The notes: a model not told the origin generated them from the letters alone. 26,661 nucleotides of DNA from CBDUJZ01 sp047629415 (GCA_047629415.1 JBLHWZ010000046.1:1-26661), one strand, 5' to 3'; shown: positions 1 to 8,495, counted from the first letter of the stretch. Numbers and translations are program-made.

Positions 1-1700
1 CCGAAGATGCCGCAATCGCCGAAGATGCCGCAATCGCCGAAGATGCCGCAATCGCCGAAGATGCCGCAATCGCCGAAGATGCCGCAATCGCCGAAGATGC
101 CGCAATCGCCGAAGATGCCGCAATCGCCGAAGATGCCGCAATCGCTGAGGTGGCTGCGGTCCCTGACGACACAGACACCGGCACCGACACCGCCGAGTTC
201 GCGCCAACACGAGCCGCGATTACCCCGGCAGCTGCAGAAGCGAGCGCCGAAGACGAAGGGCCATTCACGCCGCCCCCTGTTACCGATTCCGCGGAAGAAG
301 AGTCGAGCACTGAGAGAGGCCGGTCCCAAGGAACCACGCAGCTTTCCGGCCTCGCCGGAACACAGGCCCTCACCGGAATACCAGCCGAGAACACCGGGGA
401 GACGCTTACCTTCAGCGTGGAACCGGCTGGCCCCACAATCGATCCCCTCGAGGACTCGATCATGTCGCTCATCTCCAGCGACGCGCTCTCGGCGGTCACA
501 GGGGAAGCAACACCGGTCACAGCGAGACCCGAGGCCGTCGCCGAGCTCCCGCAGCCGGAGCTGACGTCCGCACCAGCGCTCACTCCTGGACGACCGAAGA
601 TCGCGCACCAGCTCAATACGGACTCGTTCCACAGTCCGTTCGGCTACGACAATCGCATCACGGGCCAGGTGAACATCTTCGGGCTGAGGAGACGCGAGGA
701 GGATCCCGGAGTATCTCTCGCGGACGGCGCAGCTGCGGGCCGAAAGGATCCCATCGACCTCGACGTGCGTCTGCCGGGCGTGCTGCAGCCAGCGCTGATT
801 CGGGAACCTGAGAGTGAAGAGGAGATCGCGTTCGTCGAAGAGATCCTCGGGGCCTCGAACGAGCAGCTGATAGAGTGGCTCGTCTCGGAGGAGCCCAAAC
901 GCTCTGACGCGGCCTTCATGACTCTGCTCGACAAGGGACCGGATGCCCATGATGACCTGATCGCTGAGTTTCCTGGGCCGCTAGTCGTAGACCGGCGGGC
1001 GCCGCGATCCGTGATGGAGCCGAAGCCACTTGAGCGTCACGGCCCAGTTGTTTGGCTTGTCGCTCTTCAGCTGCAATCGCTCTACACGAGCTTGCGCGAG
1101 CTCACCTCCGACGAGGATGAGGACGCTCGCTACTACGCGGCCAGATTGCTCGATCAGGCCGGCGACGCCGACGCGCTTGAGCTCATGGCGGCCTTGCTCT
1201 TCGACACGGATTCTCAGGTTCGCGACACCGCCCTCGCCTTCATCGAAAAGCACCTCCCGACGACCGATCGCTCCGAACATCCGGTGCTAGCTCTGATTCG
1301 GACACGCCTCGCTGCGGACGAGCCCTGGATCGTCGACATGGCGATCACCGCCACAAACCGGCTAAGAGACACTGGCGCTGTCGGGGACCTGCTCGGTGCT
1401 CTCGCATCGGAGAGCCCACACACTCGTCAAAAAGCGGCGCAGGCTCTCTCGGCACTGACGTACCAGGACTTCGGTATCAACCAGCGGCGATGGGAAAAGT
1501 GGTACCGGCGAAACGGCCAAGGAACACGCGACGAATGGCTGCTCGAAGCCATGGTCGACCGAGAGTGGAAGGTGCGGGACAACGCGGCTCGAGAGTTGCG
1601 CGCGATGAAGGACCTCATCGTCAACTACTCCCCCGACTTCGAGCGAAAGCAGCTCGACGCCGCGAAGCGCACCGTGCACAGGCACCTCCTCGGTCCTTGA
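1..1700 (+). CDS. HEAT-repeat protein with N-terminal hexapeptide repeats (5' partial)
   Basis: The reading frame is open from base 3, so the gene begins before the window; a GTG at 150 is only an internal Val codon. In-window order: eight Glu-Asp-Ala-Ala-Ile-Ala hexapeptides; a long low-complexity stretch rich in Ala, Glu, Thr and Pro, probably disordered; then, roughly from base 1030, helical HEAT-type repeats (for example the segments with DARYYAARLL, SQVRDTALAFIEKHL and TRQKAAQALSAL). The end carries a QDFGINQRRWEKWYRRN block followed by EWLLEAM and VRDNAARELRAM, which resembles the C-terminal signature of HEAT proteins common in myxobacteria (established knowledge, from memory). HEAT repeats are protein-binding scaffolds; no catalytic motif is visible. 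565 residues lie in the window. The gene is convergent with endonuclease V, with only 37 bases between the stops. The specific role is unknown. Confidence 0.85.
   Translation, partial: EDAAIAEDAAIAEDAAIAEDAAIAEDAAIAEDAAIAEDAAIAEDAAIAEVAAVPDDTDTGTDTAEFAPTRAAITPAAAEASAEDEGPFTPPPVTDSAEEESSTERGRSQGTTQLSGLAGTQALTGIPAENTGETLTFSVEPAGPTIDPLEDSIMSLISSDALSAVTGEATPVTARPEAVAELPQPELTSAPALTPGRPKIAHQLNTDSFHSPFGYDNRITGQVNIFGLRRREEDPGVSLADGAAAGRKDPIDLDVRLPGVLQPALIREPESEEEIAFVEEILGASNEQLIEWLVSEEPKRSDAAFMTLLDKGPDAHDDLIAEFPGPLVVDRRAPRSVMEPKPLERHGPVVWLVALQLQSLYTSLRELTSDEDEDARYYAARLLDQAGDADALELMAALLFDTDSQVRDTALAFIEKHLPTTDRSEHPVLALIRTRLAADEPWIVDMAITATNRLRDTGAVGDLLGALASESPHTRQKAAQALSALTYQDFGINQRRWEKWYRRNGQGTRDEWLLEAMVDREWKVRDNAARELRAMKDLIVNYSPDFERKQLDAAKRTVHRHLLGP
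3..146 (+). repeat. 18-bp tandem repeat, 8 copies, coding
   Basis: Eight consecutive 18-base units (GAAGATGCCGCAATCGCC) run in frame with the HEAT protein and encode EDAAIA. Units 1 to 7 are identical; the eighth differs only in its last base (C to T, silent). The array runs into the left edge, so the true copy number is unknown. The unit length is a multiple of three, so gain or loss of units changes protein length but not frame. Identity at third codon positions points to recent expansion (inference). Confidence 0.95.
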
Positions 1701-1737
1701 GCGGAGCTTCTGGCCGTCGATGACCGCGGGTCTTGGG

Positions 1738-2319
1738 CTAGGGCTCGATCCCGCGAGACAATTGGTCGACGCGCCGCAGCAGGGTTGGAATCCGGTACTG
1801 ACCGACCATCGCCTCTACGTGGTGTGCCGCGTTCAGAGGGTCCATGCCTGCGGCTGACACGTAGAGCGGGCTGTTGCTCGCTCCGCGCTGCACTTCGATC
1901 GTGCCGGAGACACCTCGAAACGCCCCTTTTGCGACTCCGACAACGCAGACCCGATTCTCGAGCGCGTCCCACAGGTGCGCGCCGAGGCCTGGGGACTTCG
2001 CCTCATCAAGCCACACGTGGCCGTCGACAATGACGGTGTGAATACGCGGTAACGCTCTGCCGCTTCGTCGGTCGTCCTCGTTGCGGACGCTGACCCCAAC
2101 ACGGCGCTCCTTCGTCGCAGAGTTGAGCTCAAGTCGCTCCCAAATGGCTAGCAAACACGGAAGCTCACGCTCGTAGAACCGACCTGGCTGGTAGTCCTCG
2201 ACCGAATCGATTGTCGTCGTTCCCTCGAGGACGAGGTCCTCGTCACCCCAGTCTCGAAAAACAACAGCTGCAGCGACAGCGTTGGACTTGCGGTAGTCAA
2301 CATCGAGAAGAGCTATCAC
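1738..2319 (-). CDS. nfi: Endonuclease V (deoxyinosine-specific DNA repair)
   Basis: The 193-residue protein fits the endonuclease V family, which cleaves DNA near deoxyinosine, a product of adenine deamination. Visible motifs in order: LLDVDYR at the N-terminus with the likely catalytic Asp6; YQPGRFYERELP (residues 43-54) with the family Tyr43 and catalytic Glu52; IVDGHVWL with metal-binding Asp99 and His101; VVGVAK with Lys131; and YRIPTLLRRVDQLSR near the C-terminus. Length is close to or slightly below the bacterial norm of about 220. The start ATG overlaps the stop of the upstream lipoprotein gene as ATGA, so the two are probably cotranscribed and translationally coupled. The enzyme is cytoplasmic, unlike its neighbour's product. 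Confidence 0.9.
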   Translation of the reverse strand: MIALLDVDYRKSNAVAAAVVFRDWGDEDLVLEGTTTIDSVEDYQPGRFYERELPCLLAIWERLELNSATKERRVGVSVRNEDDRRSGRALPRIHTVIVDGHVWLDEAKSPGLGAHLWDALENRVCVVGVAKGAFRGVSGTIEVQRGASNSPLYVSAAGMDPLNAAHHVEAMVGQYRIPTLLRRVDQLSRGIEP

Positions 2320-2939
2320 GGAACGCGATTTCCATCCTCGTCGATGACGATCGGCTCTGGCGCCACGGGACCTAAGTCTTCCTCTTCTTTCACTAACTCG
2401 ACTGGCTCCAACACGATCTCGAAGCTCTTGGCTTCATCGCCGGGGCAAATCACTGGAGCGACTATCCTCGCGCGCAGCAGGTGGTGTTCGTCATCGATTC
2501 GGAGCTCGATCGCCGAACTGTCGCGCGGTGCTACACAGGAGCGCCCGTCGAGAACAATCTCAAGAACCGGCGCGCTGTCGAAGATGATGTAAGGGGACGC
2601 GGATCGAACGGGACATTCGTCGTCGACGATGAGTCCGTTCGGATGACAGAACTGGCCAGCGTCAGGATCAATATTCTCGACGGAAAGTGCGATTCCGTCG
2701 AGTCCAAGCTCGGTCTCGAACACCAACTCACCGTCGCCAACGTAGGCCTGGACAGTGCCCTGGAAGCGAGGAATTGCCTCGGTCACCTCTCGGACGGTGA
2801 ACGACCAATCGGCGCTGAGTTCAGCCGTCGCGACGGCAGAGCCGGGAACGTCTCCCGACAACGCACGGTTGCCAAGACCCGACTCCGAGCAGGCGGCCAA
2901 CGTGGGCAGAACAAGTGCGAGCACTAAGATGCGGTTCAT
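2316..2939 (-). CDS. Predicted lipoprotein of unknown function
   Basis: The 207-residue protein starts with a short basic N-terminus, a hydrophobic segment and a lipobox LAAC with Cys17, so it is expected to be lipidated and anchored in an envelope membrane. The mature part is acidic. It contains three further cysteines in FCHPNG, DECPVR and RSCVAP and another in VICPGD, which could form disulfides in the periplasm. I recognise no family. It is the first gene of a two-gene unit with endonuclease V (4-bp overlap). There is no strong ribosome-binding site before the ATG. A possible weak promoter (TTGTCG, 16 bases, TAGCTT, reading leftward) lies in the gap upstream. Confidence 0.75.
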   Translation of the reverse strand: MNRILVLALVLPTLAACSESGLGNRALSGDVPGSAVATAELSADWSFTVREVTEAIPRFQGTVQAYVGDGELVFETELGLDGIALSVENIDPDAGQFCHPNGLIVDDECPVRSASPYIIFDSAPVLEIVLDGRSCVAPRDSSAIELRIDDEHHLLRARIVAPVICPGDEAKSFEIVLEPVELVKEEEDLGPVAPEPIVIDEDGNRVP

Positions 2940-3238
2940 TGTGGCGCGGTGCAGGCGGAACGGAATGCGAAGCTACATTCACCTACATGTACGACAACTC
3001 TCTTAGCGCGCGAAATTTTTGGCGCTGTACACCGACCAGATCGGGTCGATTAGTCCGCCCGGCGCTCTCGTGGTCAGATCCCTCCTCGAGAGCGGGCGGC
3101 TCACTCGACGCCCTGGCAAACGTCCCAGGCCCGGTCGAGGGCGGCGCTCAGCGACGGACACTCAGCCGTGTCCCCGCTGCGGGTAGTATCGCGAGCGTCA
3201 AACGAACTCGCGCATGTGAGTCCGCTGATTCAATTGGA
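2940..3238. other. Non-coding gap with two stem-loops
   Basis: I see no convincing gene in these 299 bases. They hold two neighbouring perfect inverted repeats. The first is GCTCTCG (3064-3070) with CGAGAGC (3087-3093). The second is a two-part stem: CTCGAC (3104-3109) with GTCGAG (3134-3139) outside, and CCTGG (3112-3116) with CCAGG (3125-3129) inside. No T-run follows on either strand, so a classical terminator is not clear. The left end should carry the promoter of the leftward lipoprotein/endonuclease V unit. Confidence 0.5.
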
Positions 3239-3566
3239 CTAGGCGCGTTGGTTGTTAATCTGGCAGGTTAGCCAGTCGCCAGCAGACCCGCGGTCGAGCA
3301 CGAATGCGTCGTAGATACAGCTGCTCTCATCTGCAGTGATCACGCGATCGCTCTCACAGGTTGAGGCGTCGTCGTAGCCAAAGTCGGCAAAGAAGCACTC
3401 GCAGAGGGTCGACGCCTGCCCCGTATATGCATCCGTCAGCAGAGTGAGCGCGTTCTGAATCTCCGCCTCCGACGGCTCGAAGTCTTTTTTGGTCAGCTTC
3501 GCCGCAGCCGGCGAGGGCAAACGAAGTGCAGATTAGAGCGAGAGAGCCGAGAAAGTTGTTGTTCAT
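3239..3566 (-). pseudogene. Small Cys-containing lipoprotein, frameshifted at an A6 run
   Basis: Two overlapping frames make one sensible protein. The upstream frame (ATG at 3566) encodes a lipoprotein signal ending in LAGC (Cys21) and then GEADQK. Past that point it turns into Arg-rich nonsense. The +1 frame carries the plausible mature domain: DFEPSEAEIQNALTLL, a CEC pair, STCES, SSCIYD and LTCQ, ending at 3239. The frames meet at a run of six A's on the coding strand (T run at 3485-3490). Deleting one A gives a continuous protein of 108 residues. The cause could be a sequencing error, a true inactivating mutation, phase variation or slippage; the sequence alone cannot decide. The mature domain is not recognised. 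Confidence 0.7.
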
Positions 3567-3682
3567 AGCTGTAGCGGTAACAGGGAGGCCCGAATTGTAG
3601 CGGGATCCTGATGAAGCCCAATTTGACCGACGATTGCGGACGATCGCTCACATCCGCTCAGGCCCGGCAGTCATTATCGCGT

Positions 3683-5356
3683 CTAGCGAAACGCCTTTGC
3701 GGCCTTCTCCACGACGGCCTCAAGGCAGCCAGGATCGAAGGGGGAGCGTAGCTTCGCGGAGCGTGCGAGTTCTTGGAATGGTACCTCTCCGCCTCGCCGG
3801 CAGAGCGCGACATAGTCGGTCATCGCCGAGTCGAAGTCCTCCTCACCGCGAACCCAGAACTGCAGCGCGCAGGTCTGAGCCAGCGTGTAGTCGATGTAGT
3901 AAAATGGAGCGAAGTAGATATGCTTTTGACGCTGCCAGAACCCGCCTTCCGACACGTGGGGCAAGTCGCCGTACTGCCGCCATGGCAGGTACATCCTTTC
4001 CATCTCTTGCCACATCTCGAAGCGTCGCTCGGGGGTCGCCTCCGGCTCGGCGTAGATGAGGTGTTGGAAGTGGTCGACGGCCACTCCGTAGGGGATGAAG
4101 AGCAGCGAGCCCATCAGGTGAATCTTCCTGAAGCGGTCTGCGTCGTCCCCGAAGAAGAGCTCCATCTGCGGGTAGGTGAGAAACTCCAGACTCATCGAAT
4201 GAATCTCGCAGGCCTCAATGGTCGGCCATAGGTACTCAGAGAGTTCCTGGTGCCGGCTCATCCAACACTGGAACGCGTGCCCCATCTCGTGGGTGAAGAC
4301 CTCGACGTCTCCCTTGGTGCCGTTGAAGTTGGCGAAGATGTACGGGACGCCAACGGAGGGGAAGGACGTGCAGAATCCGCCGCCGGTCTTGCCCTCGCGA
4401 GTCGGCAGGTCGAGGAACCCGCCGTCGGCCATCATTTTGAAGAACGAGTCCAACTCTGGGTGCAGATTCGCGAACATCTCGCGGGCCTGCTCTGTCATCC
4501 AGGCCTCGTCCCCGTTGGGCTTCGGGTTGCCACTGGGGTCGAAGATCTTTTCGTCCCAGTACTCGATCGCATCGAGGCCGAGCGTCTCGGCTTGGGTCTC
4601 ACGAATCTTCGAGCAGAGAGGCACGAGGACGTCGCGGACTTCCTGCCGAAAGCGATCGACGTCAGCGGCGTTGTAGTCGACGCGGCTCATGCGCTGGTAG
4701 CCGAGCTCGATGTAGCTCTCGAACCCGAGGGTGACCGCCATGTCGTGCCGAAGCTTCACCATGTCGTCGAAGATGCGGTCGTGCTCTGTGCGGTTAGCCT
4801 CGAACCAGCCCCAGAGCGCCTCGTTGGCCGCCTTTCGCACGTCGCGATCGGCGTCTTCGGTGAACGGGATGATGCCGGAGAGATTGTATTCGCCGCCTTG
4901 GAACGGAATCTTGGCGCTAGCCTGGAGCTCCATGAACTCATCGGTCAGCGCTGCTTCCTTGACCAGATGATCGGCGATCGCGGGCGTGAACGTCGTGACG
5001 TCGCACTCCCAAAGAGCGAAGGCGGTGGAGCCGATCTTGGCCTCGATCGCTTCTCGATGAGGGGAAGAGAGCAGCGCCTTCTTCGCGGCGACCTCAAACT
5101 CCTTTACGACCGGATTCAGCTTGTCGAGCGCCTGCTTGTCGGCCTTGAACTCGGCGTTGCGGACGTCCTGGGAGAACCGCAAATGTGCCAGCGACGAATA
5201 GGTCTCGAATTCGCGCCGGATGCTCTCCCAACTCTCGATCGCCGAAGCGACATCGTCGCCGTTCGTGGAGGACTCGATGCTGGAGACGATTTGGCCAAAG
5301 TCGCGGCGGATCGCTTCTTCGGTGGGACGCGTAGCTGTGATGTCTTCAAAGCGCAT
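3683..5356 (-). CDS. M3 family oligoendopeptidase (PepF-like metallopeptidase)
   Basis: This is a zinc-dependent cytoplasmic oligopeptidase of the M3 family. The catalytic HEMGH motif is at residues 356-360 (VFTHEMGHAFQ), and the third zinc ligand is expected in the downstream EACEIHSMSLEF segment. Further family features are the FANFNGTKGDVEVFTHE stretch and the C-terminal YIDYTLAQTCALQFW. With the ATG at 5356 the protein is 557 residues and starts MRFEDI, like other members of this clade. In-frame starts further up (ATG at 5419, GTG at 5434) would run to or into the start of the divergent lipoprotein gene, so I prefer 5356, although no strong ribosome-binding site precedes any of them. The likely role is peptide turnover. 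Confidence 0.9.
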   Translation of the reverse strand: MRFEDITATRPTEEAIRRDFGQIVSSIESSTNGDDVASAIESWESIRREFETYSSLAHLRFSQDVRNAEFKADKQALDKLNPVVKEFEVAAKKALLSSPHREAIEAKIGSTAFALWECDVTTFTPAIADHLVKEAALTDEFMELQASAKIPFQGGEYNLSGIIPFTEDADRDVRKAANEALWGWFEANRTEHDRIFDDMVKLRHDMAVTLGFESYIELGYQRMSRVDYNAADVDRFRQEVRDVLVPLCSKIRETQAETLGLDAIEYWDEKIFDPSGNPKPNGDEAWMTEQAREMFANLHPELDSFFKMMADGGFLDLPTREGKTGGGFCTSFPSVGVPYIFANFNGTKGDVEVFTHEMGHAFQCWMSRHQELSEYLWPTIEACEIHSMSLEFLTYPQMELFFGDDADRFRKIHLMGSLLFIPYGVAVDHFQHLIYAEPEATPERRFEMWQEMERMYLPWRQYGDLPHVSEGGFWQRQKHIYFAPFYYIDYTLAQTCALQFWVRGEEDFDSAMTDYVALCRRGGEVPFQELARSAKLRSPFDPGCLEAVVEKAAKAFR

Positions 5357-5425
5357 GGACCGCTCGTGTTCGGTTAGAGTAATCGGAAAGCCGGGCCCTC
5401 GAGCCTCTCGTTTCGCCATCGGGTT

Positions 5426-6898
5426 ATGCCGCACGTTCCTACTAAGTTCGGATCGATTCTAACAGTAGCGCTCTGCGTCGTGCTCGTCGGGTGCGGCTCG
5501 TCGCCGAATCTGCCGAACGATGATCTCGGCTATGACCCTGCGATTCGCGATCTGGACGCCGCGGCCCCCTCCGTCTTTGACCCGATGGGGTTGCCCGTTG
5601 GAGCTACCGGCGCTCCGTTGCGCGGCGTGCCCGTCGAAGGCGAGTGGACGATGTACCTCGGCAACCAAGAGCGCACCGGGACTCGGCTCGCGCGCGGAAT
5701 CGCGGAACCTGTAATCCGTTGGAGCGTGTCGGTCGGAATCCAAGGCTACGCGAACACACCTTTGGTAGGCGGCGACTACATCTTCGCAAGCTCCCAGGGA
5801 TCGCTCCACAACGAAAGCGACCCCGACGACGGCTTCTATGCGCTCGACCCACAGGACGGGTCCCAAGCGTGGTTCTACGCCACTAACGAGGACGTCAACG
5901 GGGCGAGCCTCACCGCCGACTTTGTTGTCGGCGGCACGGATGACGGAACCCTCTACGCGATTGAGCGCTCCACCGGAGACAAGGCCTGGGAGATCGAGCT
6001 CAGTTCGCCGCTCCGACATGGGCCACTCGTCGACGGGGACATCCTTAGGGTTCAGCTAGAGCGCGGGTTCGTCGAGATCGATGCGCGCGACGGCAGAACC
6101 GTGCAACGCTCGGCCGGCGAGCCAGACGGATATGATGTCCGCGGCGCGTTGGCCCAATCCGGTGACAACGTCTACCGGGCCTCAAGGGCCTGCTCGCTTG
6201 AGGCCTACGAAGACGGGAATAACGCGTGGTCACGAACTACTTGCACGCCATCGTCCGAAGAGTGGAGACGAGCCGCAACGTACGCTCCGCCCACGGTCAT
6301 CGGAGGTGCGCTTGTCGTGCTCTCACCCGAAGAGATGGACTACGATGTTGCCTCCACCAGCCTCGCCGTCATCGTTAGAGAAGACGGAAGCGAACTGTGG
6401 ATGGCCGAGCCTGAGTCTCGACAGCCGACCGACCCCTTCGCGAGCCAGTCGTATGAACAGGGGTTCATGGCGGCCGGCGCATGGCTCATGAACGGGGTCA
6501 TCTTTGTTCCGCGGGTTGGAGCCGCTGACCTCCTCGGATACGACCTCGCGAGTGGCGAAGTGCGGCTGCGGGTCGACATGCCAGACTGCCGCAGCCGCCA
6601 GTTCGCGTCGATCGTCGGTGTGCCCTCGCGAGGGTACTTCCCGCGACACGATGGACGCCTCTACGCCTTCATCCCGGCAACCGGTGAGATCGCATGGGCT
6701 CTGTCGCTGCAATACGCGGCGAGCGCCGCGATCGTTCAAAATGACAGCCTTAGCTGGAACGCAAACAACGGATACTGCCACGCCGACCCCTGGGATGGTT
6801 CCGCTCTCTTCGCCACACCGGCGATCGGGGAAGATGGAACGCTCTACGTGGGTTCTGGTGAGGGAACTCTCTACGCCATCGAAGACGCCAACTGGTAA
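5426..6898 (+). CDS. PQQ-type beta-propeller lipoprotein, copy 1
   Basis: The 490-residue protein starts with a lipoprotein signal, lipobox LVGC (Cys23). The rest is a WD/PQQ-like beta-propeller. Repeated blade motifs include DDGFYALDPQDGSQAW, DDGTLYAIERSTGDKAW, HDGRLYAFIPATGEIAW and GEGTLYAIEDANW, in which an aromatic residue and a G-x-x-x-W strand end recur. Such proteins can be scaffolds (BamB-like) or, more rarely, PQQ dehydrogenases; no dehydrogenase active-site motif is evident. Four mature-domain cysteines (CSLEAY, TTCTPS, MPDCRSRQF, GYCHAD) may pair outside the cytoplasm. The stop codon overlaps the next start by one base (TAATG), and the next gene is a paralogue. The substrate or partner is unknown. 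Confidence 0.85.
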   Translation: MPHVPTKFGSILTVALCVVLVGCGSSPNLPNDDLGYDPAIRDLDAAAPSVFDPMGLPVGATGAPLRGVPVEGEWTMYLGNQERTGTRLARGIAEPVIRWSVSVGIQGYANTPLVGGDYIFASSQGSLHNESDPDDGFYALDPQDGSQAWFYATNEDVNGASLTADFVVGGTDDGTLYAIERSTGDKAWEIELSSPLRHGPLVDGDILRVQLERGFVEIDARDGRTVQRSAGEPDGYDVRGALAQSGDNVYRASRACSLEAYEDGNNAWSRTTCTPSSEEWRRAATYAPPTVIGGALVVLSPEEMDYDVASTSLAVIVREDGSELWMAEPESRQPTDPFASQSYEQGFMAAGAWLMNGVIFVPRVGAADLLGYDLASGEVRLRVDMPDCRSRQFASIVGVPSRGYFPRHDGRLYAFIPATGEIAWALSLQYAASAAIVQNDSLSWNANNGYCHADPWDGSALFATPAIGEDGTLYVGSGEGTLYAIEDANW

Positions 6899-8397
6899 TG
6901 CTGAAGCCGCGAAACACACCCGTACCGAGGTTCCTCCTCGCTACTCTCGTCCTCTCTCTCACCGCATGCAGCGACTGCCAAGGTGAGGAGGTCGCTCCCC
7001 CTCTCGTCCCGGAGACCGCACATGAGGGCTCAGGGTTCGACCCTTTCGGCAACGCGCAAGCAGCGGTCGAGGTGGAAGAGGTTCCCGACCGACCGACGAT
7101 CGTGCACGAGTCCCCACCGACCGCCGCAGACTTCGCTGTCTCGGCAGTCGAGGGACCGTGGGCCACCTTCCGTGGTGCCAGCGATCGTAGCGGCATCCGG
7201 GACGTTCGCTCGATCCGGGAGCCGAAGATTCTCTGGAGCATCCAAGTCGGAGTCCAAGGATATCCCAACACACCGATCGTCACATCAGAGGCGATCTATG
7301 TTGGGAGCCAGGGGCAGCGGCACAATCAGGACGATGAGGGCGACGGAGTTTACGCCATCAATCCCGACACGGGTGCGATCATCTGGCACGTCGTCACAAC
7401 ACATGACGCCGGCGGGATGTCTTTGCATGGCGATATGCTCGTCGTCGGCACCGACGGTCGCGAGATCATCGGCATCGATCGAAACACGGGAATCAAGCAA
7501 TGGACGGTCGCGCAGGACTGCCAAATCTACCACGCGCCCACCATCCACAATGGCTACGCATATATCATTCGCGACGACGACGCGGCCTATATGCGCATCA
7601 ACGTCGAGACCGGAGCGGTAGAGGGCTCGATGGATTGCCATCGCTCGGAGCGCGGCGCGCTGAGCGTCGACGAGACTCGCGTCTACCGCGCGGCCAATCG
7701 CGGCTCTAGTGCCTACGACGATCTAGGCCGTGCCTGGGATGCCGAGGCCGAGGCTGACCATCAGCCCCGGGGTCGTTGGTCCCCACCGCAGATCACAGAG
7801 ACGATGATCATTGAGGCCGTGCATCGGTGGCCTTTCGAAGAGGCGAATGGGGTCAGCTATCGCCCGGCAGCCGTAGCTCGCTGGCAAGACAACGGCCAGG
7901 TCGCCTGGGTGATCGACGTGAACGACCTCGACCACGCCAATTCAGAACCACCCGTCCGAGACACACCATTCCTCCGCAATATGCCGCTGATCATCGGCGA
8001 CCGACTGCTCTGGACTCCGAACAACGCAGACACCGTCGTGGCCTACGATCTGGTGACCGGTGATCGCGAAGAAGCTGCCTCGTTCCCTGACTGCCGAAAC
8101 CGCCAGTTCGGCTCGATGGTCGGTACGACCGACATGGCCTACTACCCTCGGCACGACGGCGTTCTATACGGTATCTCGCCCGAACCGCTGTCACTCGAGT
8201 GGAGTCTCAGTCTGGGGCTGCACGGCGCGGTCGGATCTCGGACCGACACCCACTTCCCGGTTCAGGGGTCATGCAGCTCCGAGCCAGACGATGGCTCAGC
8301 GCTCTTCTCGACGCCCGCGATCGGCGAAGATGGACGTGTTTATGTCGGCTCGGGCGACGGCTGGCTCTATGCTATCGGCGACGAGAACTGGGAGTGA
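6898..8397 (+). CDS. PQQ-type beta-propeller lipoprotein, copy 2
   Basis: The 499-residue protein has a lipobox LTAC (Cys24) and then an acidic linker before the propeller. It is a clear paralogue of the preceding gene: both share WATF/WTMYLG near the start of the domain, GVQGYPNTPIV versus GIQGYANTPLV, PDCRNRQFGS versus PDCRSRQFAS, YPRHDGVLY versus FPRHDGRLY, and an almost identical end (IGEDGRVYVGSGDGWLYAI). The start ATG overlaps the upstream stop (TAATG), indicating translational coupling and a tandem duplication that later diverged. It is expected on the periplasmic face of an envelope membrane. No enzymatic residues are recognised. A hairpin about 75 bases downstream may end the unit. 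Confidence 0.85.
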   Translation: MLKPRNTPVPRFLLATLVLSLTACSDCQGEEVAPPLVPETAHEGSGFDPFGNAQAAVEVEEVPDRPTIVHESPPTAADFAVSAVEGPWATFRGASDRSGIRDVRSIREPKILWSIQVGVQGYPNTPIVTSEAIYVGSQGQRHNQDDEGDGVYAINPDTGAIIWHVVTTHDAGGMSLHGDMLVVGTDGREIIGIDRNTGIKQWTVAQDCQIYHAPTIHNGYAYIIRDDDAAYMRINVETGAVEGSMDCHRSERGALSVDETRVYRAANRGSSAYDDLGRAWDAEAEADHQPRGRWSPPQITETMIIEAVHRWPFEEANGVSYRPAAVARWQDNGQVAWVIDVNDLDHANSEPPVRDTPFLRNMPLIIGDRLLWTPNNADTVVAYDLVTGDREEAASFPDCRNRQFGSMVGTTDMAYYPRHDGVLYGISPEPLSLEWSLSLGLHGAVGSRTDTHFPVQGSCSSEPDDGSALFSTPAIGEDGRVYVGSGDGWLYAIGDENWE

Positions 8398-8470
8398 CCT
8401 AGCTACTCAATGCTCGGCGATCGCGGGGGCTTCCTCCAGGTACTTGGGGACGCTACTCAGGGATGCTAAC

Positions 8471-8495
8471 GGCCGCCGGCTGACCAGCAGCGGCC
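8471..8495 (+). terminator. Candidate terminator hairpin after the propeller pair
   Basis: The outer stem is GGCCGC (8471-8476) with GCGGCC (8490-8495); the inner stem is GCTG (8479-8482) with CAGC (8485-8488). A pyrimidine-rich stretch (ACTTTCTCTCGTT) follows shortly after, but it is not a pure T-run. The position between the propeller genes and the kinase suits a rho-independent terminator. Confidence 0.45.

Noticed and set aside
3..146. CRISPR array
   Set aside because: The 18-bp units are directly adjacent with no spacers and lie in frame in a protein gene.
7..564. Protein made of MPQSPK repeats in another frame of the array
   Set aside because: It loses any sensible composition after the array and lies inside the HEAT-repeat gene; the array keeps all frames open.
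4250..5377. 375-codon open frame opposite the M3 peptidase
   Set aside because: The complementary frame encodes a full peptidase with its zinc motif; the plus-strand product is a GC-rich antisense shadow.
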